From positions 868,001 to 932,000 of the forward strand of contig NZ_CP033381.1 of NCBI RefSeq assembly GCF_016865255.1: 64,000 nucleotides of DNA. The letters run 5' to 3'. The DNA is from Methylomonas sp. LW13. Lineage in GTDB: Bacteria; Pseudomonadota; Gammaproteobacteria; Methylococcales; Methylomonadaceae. Numbering within the stretch: the stretch's first letter is position 1; each line of letters begins with the position of its first letter. Under the pieces are notes generated by a model that had not been told where the DNA came from, searched no databases, and saw only the letters and a list, made by a program, of their open reading frames with translations. Below, piece after piece: positions 1 through 9,935 of this stretch. The position numbers were made by a program, and so were the translations under genes.

Positions 1-1419
1 ATCGGTGACTTGCTGGTAGCGGTGGCCGACATTCAGCAACTTGGCTTCGCTGAAATAATTGCCTATCACGTGTAAGCCCACAGGTTTGCCGTCCATGAAT
101 CCGGCCGGAATCGACATCGCCGGCAAACCCGCCAAGTTGATGGCAATGGTGTAAATATCTTCCAGATACATCTGAATCGGATCGCTGGTTTTTTCGCCGA
201 TTTTGAATGCCGTGCTTGGCGTGACCGGGCCCATTAGTACGTCGACTTCGCTCAAAGCGCGTTTGAAGTCGTCGCTGATCAGGCGGCGCACATGCTGGGC
301 TTTTAAGTAATAAGCATCGTAATAACCGGCCGACAGCGCATAGGTGCCCATCAAAATCCGCCGCTTGACTTCGGCACCGAAGGCTTCTCCACGCGAGCGA
401 GTGTAAAGGTCGGTCAAGTCGGCGGGATTTTGGCAACGGTAACCGAAGCGCACGCCGTCGTAGCGCGATAGGTTGGACGAGCATTCGGCGGAAGCGATCA
501 CGTAATAAGCAGGGATTGCCAACTGCAGATTCGGCATGTCCACTTCTTTGACTTCCGCGCCCAGTTTTTGATATTCGGCAACCGCGGCGTGGATGGCGGC
601 GGCCATTTGGCTATTCAGCCCTGTGCTGAAAAACTGTTTCGGCAGACCGATTTTCAGGCCTTGTAAACTATCGTTCAGGCTGGCGCTATAGTCAGGTACG
701 GGTTGATCGACGCTGGTCGAATCTTTGGGATCGAAGCCGGCCATCACCTGCAAAAGTAAAGCCGCGTCTTCGGCGCTACGCGCCATCGGGCCGCCTTGAT
801 CCAGGCTGGAAGCGTAGGCGATCATGCCGTAACGCGACACGCGGCCGTAAGTCGGTTTCAATCCGGTGATACCGCACAGCGCTGCCGGCTGGCGAATCGA
901 GCCGCCGGTGTCTGTGCCGGTCACCGCAGGCGCCAGACGCGCCGCGACTGCCGCCGCCGAGCCGCCGGACGAACCGCCGGGGACGCAATCGGTCGCCCAA
1001 GGGTTGCGCACCGGGCCGTAGAAACTGTTTTCGTTGGACGAGCCCATCGCAAACTCGTCCATGTTCAATTTGCCTAGCATCACCGCGCCGGCCCTGTTGA
1101 AGTGTTCAACCACCGTGGCATCGTAAGGGGCGATGAAGTTATCCAGCATTTTCGAGCCGCAGCTGGTTTTAGTGCCTAGCGTGCAGAAAATATCTTTTTG
1201 GGCGATGGGGATGCCGGCCAATGGTCCAGCATTGCCGCTAGCCAGTAACTGATCGGCCGCCTGGGCCTGTTGCAAGGCGCTGTCGGCGCTGACGGTAATA
1301 AATGCGTTCAAGTTCTGGTGCTGGTGGGTGCGGTCCAGAAAATGTTGAGTCAGTTCTAAGCTGGAGAATGCTTTGCTGCGCAGCCCGGCTGCCAGTTCGG
1401 TGAGGGTAAGTTTGTGCAT
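1..1419 (-). CDS. gatA: Glu-tRNA(Gln)/Asp-tRNA(Asn) amidotransferase subunit A (partial)
   Basis: Amidase subunit of GatCAB, which converts misacylated Glu-tRNA(Gln) or Asp-tRNA(Asn) to the amidated form. The reading frame opens with MHKLTLTEL at 1419 and is still open at base 1 after 473 codons, so only about a dozen C-terminal residues are missing compared with the usual ~485. Amidase-signature catalytic residues are visible: Lys75 in AGIPIAQKD, Ser150 in VPGGSSGGS and Ser174 in TDTGGS, spaced as in characterised GatA proteins. It lies 8 bp downstream of gatC on the same strand, so the two are surely co-transcribed; gatB would be expected just beyond the left edge. Identification is firm. 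Confidence 0.97.
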   Translation of the reverse strand, partial: MHKLTLTELAAGLRSKAFSSLELTQHFLDRTHQHQNLNAFITVSADSALQQAQAADQLLASGNAGPLAGIPIAQKDIFCTLGTKTSCGSKMLDNFIAPYDATVVEHFNRAGAVMLGKLNMDEFAMGSSNENSFYGPVRNPWATDCVPGGSSGGSAAAVAARLAPAVTGTDTGGSIRQPAALCGITGLKPTYGRVSRYGMIAYASSLDQGGPMARSAEDAALLLQVMAGFDPKDSTSVDQPVPDYSASLNDSLQGLKIGLPKQFFSTGLNSQMAAAIHAAVAEYQKLGAEVKEVDMPNLQLAIPAYYVIASAECSSNLSRYDGVRFGYRCQNPADLTDLYTRSRGEAFGAEVKRRILMGTYALSAGYYDAYYLKAQHVRRLISDDFKRALSEVDVLMGPVTPSTAFKIGEKTSDPIQMYLEDIYTIAINLAGLPAMSIPAGFMDGKPVGLHVIGNYFSEAKLLNVGHRYQQVTD

Positions 1420-1427
1420 AATCGTCC

Positions 1428-1715
1428 TTAATCGATGACTTTGGGGACCAGGTACAATCCGGCTTCGGTTTGCGGGGCGATGGTTTGGAAATGGTCGCGC
1501 TGATCGGTCTCGGTGACGGCGTCATCGCGCAGGCGCTGCATTTGATCCAGCGGATGCGCCATGGGCGTCACGCCGGTCGTGTCTAATTGGCCCATTTGCG
1601 TCATTAATTCCAGTACGCCCGATAGGTCTTTTGCATAGTGTTCGACATCTTGTTCAGCAATGCCCAGCCTTGCCAGGTGAGCGATTTTTTTAACGTCATT
1701 CGCCGTTAACGACAT
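1428..1715 (-). CDS. gatC: Glu-tRNA(Gln)/Asp-tRNA(Asn) amidotransferase subunit C
   Basis: Small 95-residue subunit that wraps around GatA and GatB and stabilises the amidotransferase. It has the typical opening ([17 protein letters not shown]) and the family's ending [10 protein letters not shown]. It is the first gene of the gatC-gatA unit and is transcribed away from mreB across a 114 bp gap that must hold both promoters. The length is normal and nothing is unusual. Confidence 0.96.
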   Translation of the reverse strand: MSLTANDVKKIAHLARLGIAEQDVEHYAKDLSGVLELMTQMGQLDTTGVTPMAHPLDQMQRLRDDAVTETDQRDHFQTIAPQTEAGLYLVPKVID

Positions 1716-2873
<1,158 letters not shown>

Positions 2874-2894
2874 GCCCTGTACTGAATATCTCTG

Positions 2895-2938
2895 AAAGGC
2901 CGCTGTGACCGCGTAAAGCGGCTACAGCGGCCTTTTCT
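2895..2938 (+). terminator. Terminator-like hairpin between mreB and mreC
   Basis: Perfect inverted repeat AAAGGCCGCTGT (2895-2906) and ACAGCGGCCTTT (2924-2935) with a 17-base spacer, ending in TTTT. It starts about 20 bases after the mreB stop and fits a rho-independent or attenuating terminator that would uncouple mreB from mreCD. Confidence 0.7.
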
Positions 2939-3053
2939 ACGAATTTATGCCGCTCGGCACATGAACTGCCCATGAGCGGAGCTTGATTGTTCTTGCTGTC
3001 GCGTCGATGGGTGCCGGTCTTGCCCGTCGCGTTTTGATTGTTAGAGGTTTGCC

Positions 3054-3950
3054 ATAAAACTCTTATTTGCCAAAGGCCCTTCACTTAATACCCGCTTACT
3101 GGTGGCATTGCTGGTATCAATTTCGATGTTAGTGATTGATTATCGCAGTGAACGCCTGGATCGGCTGCGTTCCTTGTTATCGGTGTTCACCTATCCACTA
3201 CAGTCGCTGGCCAGTCTGCCGGTCGATTTTTATCAAACGGTTTCTGGAACGGTCATTTCTTTTGTGGAATTGCAAAAAGAAAACCGCCGCTTGAAAGAGG
3301 CTCAGTTCGTCAACGATGCGAAATTGTTGAAATTCGCAGCCTTGGAAAAGGAAAACACCCGGCTGCGAATGTTGCTGGAAAACTCCTTTCAGCTGGGCGA
3401 ACAGGTTCTGGTAGCTGATCTGGTGTCGGTAAAACTGGCGCCTTACGAACACACCGTGGTGGTCAACAAAGGCTCGCGTTTTGGCGTGCATCCGGAACAG
3501 CCTGTTTTGGATGCCAACGGCATCGTCGGCCAAGTGGTGCGAGCATTACCGTCCAGCTCGGAAGTGATGCTGATCACCGATCCCGACCATGCCGTCCCGG
3601 TACAGGTTAACCGCAACGGTTTGCGTACCATTGCTTTCGGTACCGGCCAGCCCAATCGACTGCATTTGCCGTTTCTTGCCAATAACGCCGACATCGTGCC
3701 GGGTGATTTGCTGGTTACCTCCGGGCTGGGCGGCGTATTTCCGGCCGGTTATCCGGTGGCGGTAGTGGATAAATTCGAAGCCAGGCCGGACAAATCCTTT
3801 GCCAATATTTACGCCACGCCCAAGGCGGAATTGGATAAAAGCCGCGAGTTTTTGATCGTCTGGAGTCATTCCACGCCGGTGGTGTTAGGCGAGCAGGGTA
3901 AAGCGCCAGCCGAGCCGGAAGCCAAGGAAGCCGAGCATGTCGCGCCTTGA
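3054..3950 (+). CDS. mreC: Rod shape-determining protein MreC; probable AUA start
   Basis: Bitopic inner-membrane scaffold linking MreB to the PBP2/RodA synthase: short cytoplasmic tail, one membrane helix, periplasmic coiled coil (about residues 65-110) and a beta-rich domain. The first ordinary start in frame is GTG at 3102, which gives 282 residues and begins inside the membrane helix. The frame is open upstream to a TAG at 3042, and codons from 3054 read (I)KLLFAKGPSLNTRLL, matching the E. coli MreC start MKPIFSRGPSLQIRL residue for residue, with ATA where Met should be. AGAGG at 3043-3047 is correctly spaced for that ATA. I therefore place the start at 3054 (298 residues). Its 3' end overlaps mreD by 14 bp. 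Confidence 0.9.
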   Translation: MKLLFAKGPSLNTRLLVALLVSISMLVIDYRSERLDRLRSLLSVFTYPLQSLASLPVDFYQTVSGTVISFVELQKENRRLKEAQFVNDAKLLKFAALEKENTRLRMLLENSFQLGEQVLVADLVSVKLAPYEHTVVVNKGSRFGVHPEQPVLDANGIVGQVVRALPSSSEVMLITDPDHAVPVQVNRNGLRTIAFGTGQPNRLHLPFLANNADIVPGDLLVTSGLGGVFPAGYPVAVVDKFEARPDKSFANIYATPKAELDKSREFLIVWSHSTPVVLGEQGKAPAEPEAKEAEHVAP

Positions 3951-4425
3951 TTTTGCCGCCACCGTTTACTTCATCGTTACCATAGGCGCGGCGATGGTGC
4001 TGCGGGTAATGTCGCTGTTTCCCAGTATGGATGTATTCAATCCGGACTGGATTGTGCTGGTATTGATCTATTGGTCGATTGCCTTGCCGGAACGGTTTGG
4101 CGTATTCAGCGCTTGGTCGATAGGTTTGTTGACTGACGTATTAACCGGCCGTTTGCTGGGGCAGTATGCCTTGATTTATGCGCTGATTTGCTATTTCAGT
4201 ATCAACGAGCATCGGCGTTTGCGGCAATTTCCGATGGTGCAGCAATGCTTGTTTGTGTTTTTGTGCTTGTTTGCATCGCAGAGCATTATTTTCGGGACCG
4301 AAAGCATGCAAGCCGGCAATCGCCTATCCCTGGCGTTTTGGTATCCGGTGTTATCCGGCACCTTGGTGTGGCCGCTGGTGTTTGTGGTGCTGCGTTATAT
4401 CCGGGTAATGGCACGCATCGTCTAA
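3937..4425 (+). CDS. mreD: Rod shape-determining protein MreD
   Basis: Polytopic inner-membrane subunit of the elongasome, 162 residues, almost entirely hydrophobic with about five membrane segments. The family's D-x-L-T-G-R-L-L-G motif (LLTDVLTGRLLGQYAL) is near residue 70. The ATG overlaps the end of mreC and is preceded by AAGGAAG, so mreC and mreD are translationally linked. It is followed after 6 bp by mrdA. Order and sequence make the identification secure. Confidence 0.93.
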   Translation: MSRLDFAATVYFIVTIGAAMVLRVMSLFPSMDVFNPDWIVLVLIYWSIALPERFGVFSAWSIGLLTDVLTGRLLGQYALIYALICYFSINEHRRLRQFPMVQQCLFVFLCLFASQSIIFGTESMQAGNRLSLAFWYPVLSGTLVWPLVFVVLRYIRVMARIV

Positions 4426-4431
4426 CGGAGC

Positions 4432-6282
4432 ATGGATAGAAAATTCGCCATTAAAGATCCGCTCGCCGAAAGTCGCTTATTTTTAAGCCGCATCGTCGCG
4501 GCGTTTATCTTGATCCTGTTTTTGATCGCCGGTTTGGTTACCCGTTTGGTGTATTTGCAGGTGGTTGGCCACGAGCACTACGCAACCTTATCCAAGGACA
4601 ACCGCATCAAGATTTCGCCGCTGCCACCCACCCGTGGCGTGATTTACGACCGCAAGGGCCGGATGCTCGCAGAAAACGTGCCCACCTACAGTTTGGAACT
4701 GATCCCGGAGCAGATCGAAAATCTTGACGACACCCTAGTCAGGCTACAGAAGCTGCTGGACATTTCCGAAGAAAAAATCGATCTGTTTCAAAAGCAGCGT
4801 AAGCGCAACAAATCCTTCACCAGTACGCCGTTACTGCAGAATCTGAGCGACGAGGAAGTCGCTAAATTTGCCGTGGTCAGGCCGTATTTCCCTGGTGTCG
4901 ATGTCTACGCCCGCTTGGTGCGCCATTATCCTTACGGCGACTTGGCTTCTCATGTGGTCGGCTATGTCGGTCGGATTAACGAGAAGGAAATGCAAACCTT
5001 ACCACTGGCCAAATATCGCGGCACCAACCACATCGGCAAAACCGGCATCGAAAAAACCTATGAAGAGCATTTGCTGGGCACCGCCGGCTACGAGGAAATA
5101 GAAACCAACGCGCAGGCCAGGGCCGTCAACACAGTGGCGACGGTGGAGCCGGTGGCAGGTTCCAACATCTATCTGACCTTGGACATCGACCTACAAAAAA
5201 TCGCTTACGATGCCTTGTCGGAATATAACGGCGCCGCGGTGGCGATAGAAATCAAAACCGGCGGGGTGCTGGTGTTCGCCAGCCGGCCCGGTTTCGATCC
5301 CAATCCGTTTGTTTCCGGGATTTCCGGCAAGGAATACAAAGCCTTGCAGGATTCCCCGGATCAACCTTTATACAACCGAGCCTTGCGCGGCCAGTATCCG
5401 CCGGGTTCCACCGTCAAGCCGTTTCTAGGCTTGGCCGGTCTGGAATATGGCGTCACCGATTTTAACCACCGTTTGTTCTGTCCGGGTTATTACAAGCTGC
5501 CCAATGTCGATCACAAATATCGCGACTGGAAGAAGTGGGGGCACGGCATGGTCGATATGAACGATGCGATTACCCAATCCTGCGACGTGTATTTCTACGA
5601 TCTGGCGCTGGCGCTGGGGATCGACAAAATGCACGCATTCATGGACAAGTTCAGTTTCGGCCGGAAAACCGGGATCGATTTGGTGGGGGAGGTCGATGGT
5701 TTGATGCCTTCCAAGGAATGGAAAAAACACTATCGCAACCAGGCTTGGTTTCCCGGCGAAACGCTGATTACCGGGATCGGCCAGGGTTACACGCAAGCCA
5801 CGCCGTTGCAACTGGCGCATGCGACAGCGACGCTGGCCAACTATGGCAAGGTCATCACGCCCCACCTGGTGCACAGCATAATCAGCGCCGATTACGCCGA
5901 CATGATCGGCGGTAAAGCCGATGCACTAATTCCGTTGAAAACCCAAAATGTCGATAACATCATCAAAGGCATGACCAACGTGGTGCACGGAGCGCGGGGT
6001 ACCGCCGGCCGTTTGGCCAAGGCTATTACCTATCAAATTGCCGGCAAGACCGGCACCGCGCAAGTGTTTACCATCAAGCAGGAAGAGAAATACAACGAAG
6101 ACGCCATCGATTTTAAAATGCGCGACCATGCTTTGTTCATAGCCTTTGCGCCGGTGCACGACCCGCAAATTGCGGTGGCGATTATCGCCGAGCACGGCGG
6201 CCACGGCGGCTCGGTAGCGGCGCCGATTGCCGGCGAAATTATCGATGCCTATCTGAATCAAAAAAAGGAGCCGCAGCCATGA
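4432..6282 (+). CDS. mrdA: Penicillin-binding protein 2, peptidoglycan DD-transpeptidase
   Basis: Monofunctional class B transpeptidase that crosslinks side-wall peptidoglycan with RodA. The 616-residue protein has one N-terminal membrane anchor (about 18-40), a pedestal domain with the PTRGVIYDRKG motif, and a transpeptidase domain. The active-site motifs are SxxK with Ser326 and Lys329 (PPGSTVKP), a second motif around SCD (QSCDVYFYD), and KTGTAQ from Lys539. GGAG lies only one base before the ATG, so initiation may depend on coupling to mreD. Its stop codon overlaps the rodA start as ATGA. Confidence 0.97.
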   Translation: MDRKFAIKDPLAESRLFLSRIVAAFILILFLIAGLVTRLVYLQVVGHEHYATLSKDNRIKISPLPPTRGVIYDRKGRMLAENVPTYSLELIPEQIENLDDTLVRLQKLLDISEEKIDLFQKQRKRNKSFTSTPLLQNLSDEEVAKFAVVRPYFPGVDVYARLVRHYPYGDLASHVVGYVGRINEKEMQTLPLAKYRGTNHIGKTGIEKTYEEHLLGTAGYEEIETNAQARAVNTVATVEPVAGSNIYLTLDIDLQKIAYDALSEYNGAAVAIEIKTGGVLVFASRPGFDPNPFVSGISGKEYKALQDSPDQPLYNRALRGQYPPGSTVKPFLGLAGLEYGVTDFNHRLFCPGYYKLPNVDHKYRDWKKWGHGMVDMNDAITQSCDVYFYDLALALGIDKMHAFMDKFSFGRKTGIDLVGEVDGLMPSKEWKKHYRNQAWFPGETLITGIGQGYTQATPLQLAHATATLANYGKVITPHLVHSIISADYADMIGGKADALIPLKTQNVDNIIKGMTNVVHGARGTAGRLAKAITYQIAGKTGTAQVFTIKQEEKYNEDAIDFKMRDHALFIAFAPVHDPQIAVAIIAEHGGHGGSVAAPIAGEIIDAYLNQKKEPQP

Positions 6283-7409
6283 GAACCGAAATGCGCAATG
6301 AGCAGTTTCAGCCGCCATCGCTGCTGGGTAATTTACTCAGAAAGCTGCATATCGACATCCCGTTGTTTATCGGGCTGTTGCTGATTTGCGCTACCAGTTT
6401 TGTGATCTTATACAGCGCCGGCGGGCAAGAGGTGCCCTTGTTGATTCGGCATGCCACCCGCATGGGTTTCGCCATTTTGTTGATGATCGTATTGGCGCAC
6501 ATCAATCCGCGCCGCTTCCAGAGTTTTTCGGTGGCCTTGTTCTCGATTTGCGTGTTGTTGTTACTGGCGGTGGCGGTGATGGGACAGATCAGTATGGGGG
6601 CGCAGCGTTGGTTGGATCTGGGTTTCTTTCGTTTTCAACCGTCCGAATTCACCAAAATCAGTGCGCCGATGATGGTGGCCTGGTATCTCTCGGAACGGGC
6701 CTTGCCGCCCAAACCCAAGCATGTATTAGGCGCGGCGACGCTATTGATAGTGCCGGTTTTGCTGATCGCGAAGCAACCGGATTTGGGGACTTCCTTGCTG
6801 GTGGCCAGCTCCGGGGCGGCAGTACTGTTTTTCGCCGGCTTATCCTGGTGGTTCATGCTGGGGATCGTGGCTTTGTTGGCATCGTTAACGCCGGTGTTGT
6901 GGCATTTCATGCGCGACTATCAGCGCAACCGCGTATTGACGTTTATGAATCCGGAAGCGGACCCAATGGGCGCCGGTTACCATATCATTCAATCCAAGAT
7001 TGCCATCGGTTCCGGCGGCATCAATGGCAAGGGCTGGTTGGGCAGTAGTCAGGCGGAACTGGATTTTTTACCGGAAAGCTCCACGGACTTTATCTTTGCG
7101 GTGTTTGCCGAGGAGTTTGGCTTGTTCGGTTGCGTCGGGTTGCTGGTTTTGTATCTGCTGGTCATCAGCCGGTGTTTCTACATTGCCGTGCAAGCCCAGG
7201 ATACCTACTCGCGCTTGTTAGCCGGCAGTTTGGCCTTTACTTTTTTTGTCTACGTTTTTGTGAATATCGGCATGGTGATCGGCGTGTTGCCGGTGGTCGG
7301 CGTACCGCTACCGTTGATCAGCTACGGCGGCACCTCAATGGTGACGCTGATGGCAGGCTTCGGTATTCTGATGTCCATCCATACCCATCGTAAATTACTA
7401 CCCGTTTAA
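6279..7409 (+). CDS. mrdB: Peptidoglycan glycosyltransferase RodA (SEDS family)
   Basis: Integral membrane glycan polymerase of the elongasome, partner of PBP2. The 376 residues form about ten membrane segments. SEDS landmarks are visible: the QPSEFTK motif, KQPDLGTS, the extracellular-loop stretch around LPESSTDFIFAVFAEEFG with the essential acidic positions, and VGVPLPLISYGGTS near the C terminus. The start is the ATG of an ATGA overlap with mrdA, with AGGAG 8 bases upstream. mltB follows after 7 bp. Confidence 0.97.
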   Translation: MRTEMRNEQFQPPSLLGNLLRKLHIDIPLFIGLLLICATSFVILYSAGGQEVPLLIRHATRMGFAILLMIVLAHINPRRFQSFSVALFSICVLLLLAVAVMGQISMGAQRWLDLGFFRFQPSEFTKISAPMMVAWYLSERALPPKPKHVLGAATLLIVPVLLIAKQPDLGTSLLVASSGAAVLFFAGLSWWFMLGIVALLASLTPVLWHFMRDYQRNRVLTFMNPEADPMGAGYHIIQSKIAIGSGGINGKGWLGSSQAELDFLPESSTDFIFAVFAEEFGLFGCVGLLVLYLLVISRCFYIAVQAQDTYSRLLAGSLAFTFFVYVFVNIGMVIGVLPVVGVPLPLISYGGTSMVTLMAGFGILMSIHTHRKLLPV

Positions 7410-7416
7410 TTGGCTT

Positions 7417-8403
7417 ATGAAAATGAATAAAAACCTATCAGCCTGGCTGTTGGCCGCCACCTTATTCGCTGCCGGTTCGGCATCGGCTGAAATCGCCGAA
7501 ACCGACAGCTTCAAGCAATTCATCCACAACATGGTCAAGCAGCAGCATTTCAACGAAGCTGAATTGCGGAATTTGTTCAAGGCTGTGCAAATCCAGCAGC
7601 CGATTTTGGATGCGATGTCCAAACCGGCGGAAGGCAAACCCTGGTTTCAGTATCGCGAGATATTCATGACCGAGGCCCGGATCGCCGGTGGCGTGCAGTT
7701 TTGGAAGGACAACGAAGCGGCTTTGAAAGCCGTGGAAAGCCAATACGGCGTGCCGGCGGAAATCATCATTGCCATCATCGGGGTGGAAACCAAATACGGC
7801 GCGCATACCGGTAAATATCGGGTGATCGATGCGCTGGCTACCCTGGGTTTTGCCTATCCGCCGCGCAGCGAGTTCTTCCTGAAGGAACTGGAGCAATTCC
7901 TGGTGCTGGCCCGCGAAGAGCATATGGACCCACTGCAACCCATGGGTTCGTATGCAGGCGCGATGGGCTTGCCGCAATTCATGCCCAGCAGTTTTCGCGG
8001 CTACGCCAAGGATTTTGATCTGGATGGCAAACGGAATATCTGGACCAACAGCGCCGATGCGATTGCCAGCGTGGCCAATTATTTTGTACGCAACCAGTGG
8101 CAACCTGGCGGGGCCGTGGCTTACCCGGTTAGTGCACGTGGCGAAGCCTATCGGCAAGCATTGAGCAAGGGCGTCAAGCCGGATACGAATGTCGGCGAAT
8201 TGCGTCGTTTAGGCGTGGATATTCCTACGCAATTAGCCGCCAGCGAAACCGTCAAACTGTTGGCTTACCAGCAACAGGTTGGCGAAGATTTATGGGTGGG
8301 CCTGCATAACTTTTATGTCATCACCCGCTATAACCACAGCCCGCTTTACGCTATGGCGGTGTATCAACTCAGCCAGGCCATTGCCGCCCGCAAGGCTTCG
8401 TAA
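7417..8403 (+). CDS. mltB: Membrane-bound lytic murein transglycosylase B
   Basis: Cleaves the MurNAc-GlcNAc bond of peptidoglycan to leave 1,6-anhydro ends, opening the wall for growth. The 328-residue protein starts with a signal peptide that appears to be cleaved after SASA. The catalytic Glu is Glu124 in IIGVETKYGAHTG, and the family block AGAMGLPQFMPSSF follows. No lipobox Cys is seen at the cleavage site, so this copy may be periplasmic rather than a lipoprotein. It is 7 bp after rodA, so hydrolase and synthases are probably co-expressed. rlpA and dacA, often found next to mltB, are not here. Confidence 0.95.
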   Translation: MKMNKNLSAWLLAATLFAAGSASAEIAETDSFKQFIHNMVKQQHFNEAELRNLFKAVQIQQPILDAMSKPAEGKPWFQYREIFMTEARIAGGVQFWKDNEAALKAVESQYGVPAEIIIAIIGVETKYGAHTGKYRVIDALATLGFAYPPRSEFFLKELEQFLVLAREEHMDPLQPMGSYAGAMGLPQFMPSSFRGYAKDFDLDGKRNIWTNSADAIASVANYFVRNQWQPGGAVAYPVSARGEAYRQALSKGVKPDTNVGELRRLGVDIPTQLAASETVKLLAYQQQVGEDLWVGLHNFYVITRYNHSPLYAMAVYQLSQAIAARKAS

Positions 8404-8478
8404 GCGTGATTGCCATTGTTGGACTATTCTTGTCCGGCACTGGTAAATCCAAACTTGCCAGCGCGTCCATCTGACTTT

Positions 8479-8506
8479 ACAGGGCCTATGCTGTCGGCCC
8501 TGTTTC
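8479..8506 (+). terminator. Possible terminator after mltB
   Basis: Inverted repeat ACAGGGCC (8479-8486) and GGCCCTGT (8496-8503) with a nine-base loop, followed by only two further T residues. It sits between mltB and the MBOAT gene and probably ends the elongasome operon, although the T-run is weak. Confidence 0.45.
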
Positions 8507-8522
8507 AACTGGCAGCCGGCCT

Positions 8523-9935
8523 ATGCAATTTGATTCGTTTTTATTTCTGATTTTTTGGCTAGTCGTTTTAGCCCTGCATTATTCGATACGCAATTGGCGA
8601 GCCCAGAAAATCGTTCTGCTAATCGCCAGTTATTTGTTCTACGCAGCCTGGAATCCGCCGTTCGTGGTGCTGTTATGGATTTCGACTACAGTAGACTTTT
8701 TTCTGGCCAAAACCATGGCGGCGGCAAAAAACCAAGAAAGACGCAAAGGCTTGCTGACGATTAGTTTGTTGGTGAATCTGGGTTTTCTGGGATTTTTTAA
8801 ATATGCGGATTTCTTGAACCAAAGTTTTGCCGGTTTGCTCGGGTTGGCCGGAATAAACTATCAACCGCTGCCTTTGGGCATTGTGTTGCCGATCGGTATT
8901 TCCTTTTACACTTTCCAAACCTTGTCCTACACGCTGGACGTTTATCAACGCAAAACGCCCGCCGAAACCAGCTTTCTGGATTTTTCCTTGTTTGTGACCT
9001 TTTTTCCGCAACTGGTAGCCGGGCCAATTGTCCGCGCACCCCAGTTTCTGCCCCAGTGTAAAGCCCCGCAAAAAGCCACCAGCGAGCAATTCGTTTGGGG
9101 GCTGACGCTATTTTTATTCGGAATTTTCGCCAAAGCCATTTTGGCCGACACTGCCTTAGCGCCGGTAGTCGATCAGATTTACGCTACGCCCAGTGCGTTT
9201 TCCGCGCAGGATGTTTGGCTGGGTGTGTTGGCGTTTTCCGGGCAAATCTTTTTCGACTTTGCAGGCTACTCCTTATGCGCCATCGGTGCTGCGCTGACTT
9301 TGGGTTTTAGCCTGCCCGATAATTTTCATTGTCCTTATGGCGCGCTGGGCTTTTCGGATTTCTGGAAGCGCTGGCATATCTCGCTGTCCAGCTGGTTACG
9401 GGATTACCTGTATTTTAGTCTCGGCGGCAGCAGAGGTAAGCCCGTTAGGACCGTCTTTAATCTGGTATTGGTGATGATCTTGGGTGGGCTATGGCATGGT
9501 GCGGCCTGGACTTTTGCGGTATGGGGATGTTTGCACGGATTGTTTTTAGTGGTCGAACACGGCATCAAGCAAGTCACGTCTTATCGTCCGCTTGGGCTTG
9601 CGCCAAAACTGGTGCTGATTGTGCTGACCTTTTTGCTGGTGTCGCTGACCTGGATTCCGTTTCGTGCGCAAGGCTTCGACAACTTAGCGGCAATATTAGG
9701 GGCACTGACCAATACCACGGGCAGTAGTGAATTGGGGATGCTCAGCCGGATTGTCGTCGTGACCGTCATGGCAACAACGTTGATTTGGCATATCGCCAGC
9801 CGGGACATCAGGCTTGAACAACGATTCGACAGTTTTTCGCCCATGGTCAAAACCAGCCTCGTCGCCTTGTTGATGGTTTGTGTGGGTATTTTTTCTACGG
9901 GTGATAGTCGTGCATTCATATACTTCCAATTCTAG
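8523..9935 (+). CDS. MBOAT-family O-acyltransferase (AlgI-like)
   Basis: Polytopic membrane O-acyltransferase of 470 residues of the kind that passes acetyl groups across the inner membrane for O-acetylation of exported polysaccharide or cell wall. MBOAT signatures are present: a conserved block FFPQLVAGPIVRAPQFLPQ near 160, the FWKRWHISLSSWLRDYLY motif near 280, and the invariant His325 in GGLWHGAAWTFAVWG. The next gene encodes an SGNH-like protein, the usual partner. No polysaccharide synthase lies nearby, so the acceptor cannot be named. Confidence 0.9.
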   Translation: MQFDSFLFLIFWLVVLALHYSIRNWRAQKIVLLIASYLFYAAWNPPFVVLLWISTTVDFFLAKTMAAAKNQERRKGLLTISLLVNLGFLGFFKYADFLNQSFAGLLGLAGINYQPLPLGIVLPIGISFYTFQTLSYTLDVYQRKTPAETSFLDFSLFVTFFPQLVAGPIVRAPQFLPQCKAPQKATSEQFVWGLTLFLFGIFAKAILADTALAPVVDQIYATPSAFSAQDVWLGVLAFSGQIFFDFAGYSLCAIGAALTLGFSLPDNFHCPYGALGFSDFWKRWHISLSSWLRDYLYFSLGGSRGKPVRTVFNLVLVMILGGLWHGAAWTFAVWGCLHGLFLVVEHGIKQVTSYRPLGLAPKLVLIVLTFLLVSLTWIPFRAQGFDNLAAILGALTNTTGSSELGMLSRIVVVTVMATTLIWHIASRDIRLEQRFDSFSPMVKTSLVALLMVCVGIFSTGDSRAFIYFQF

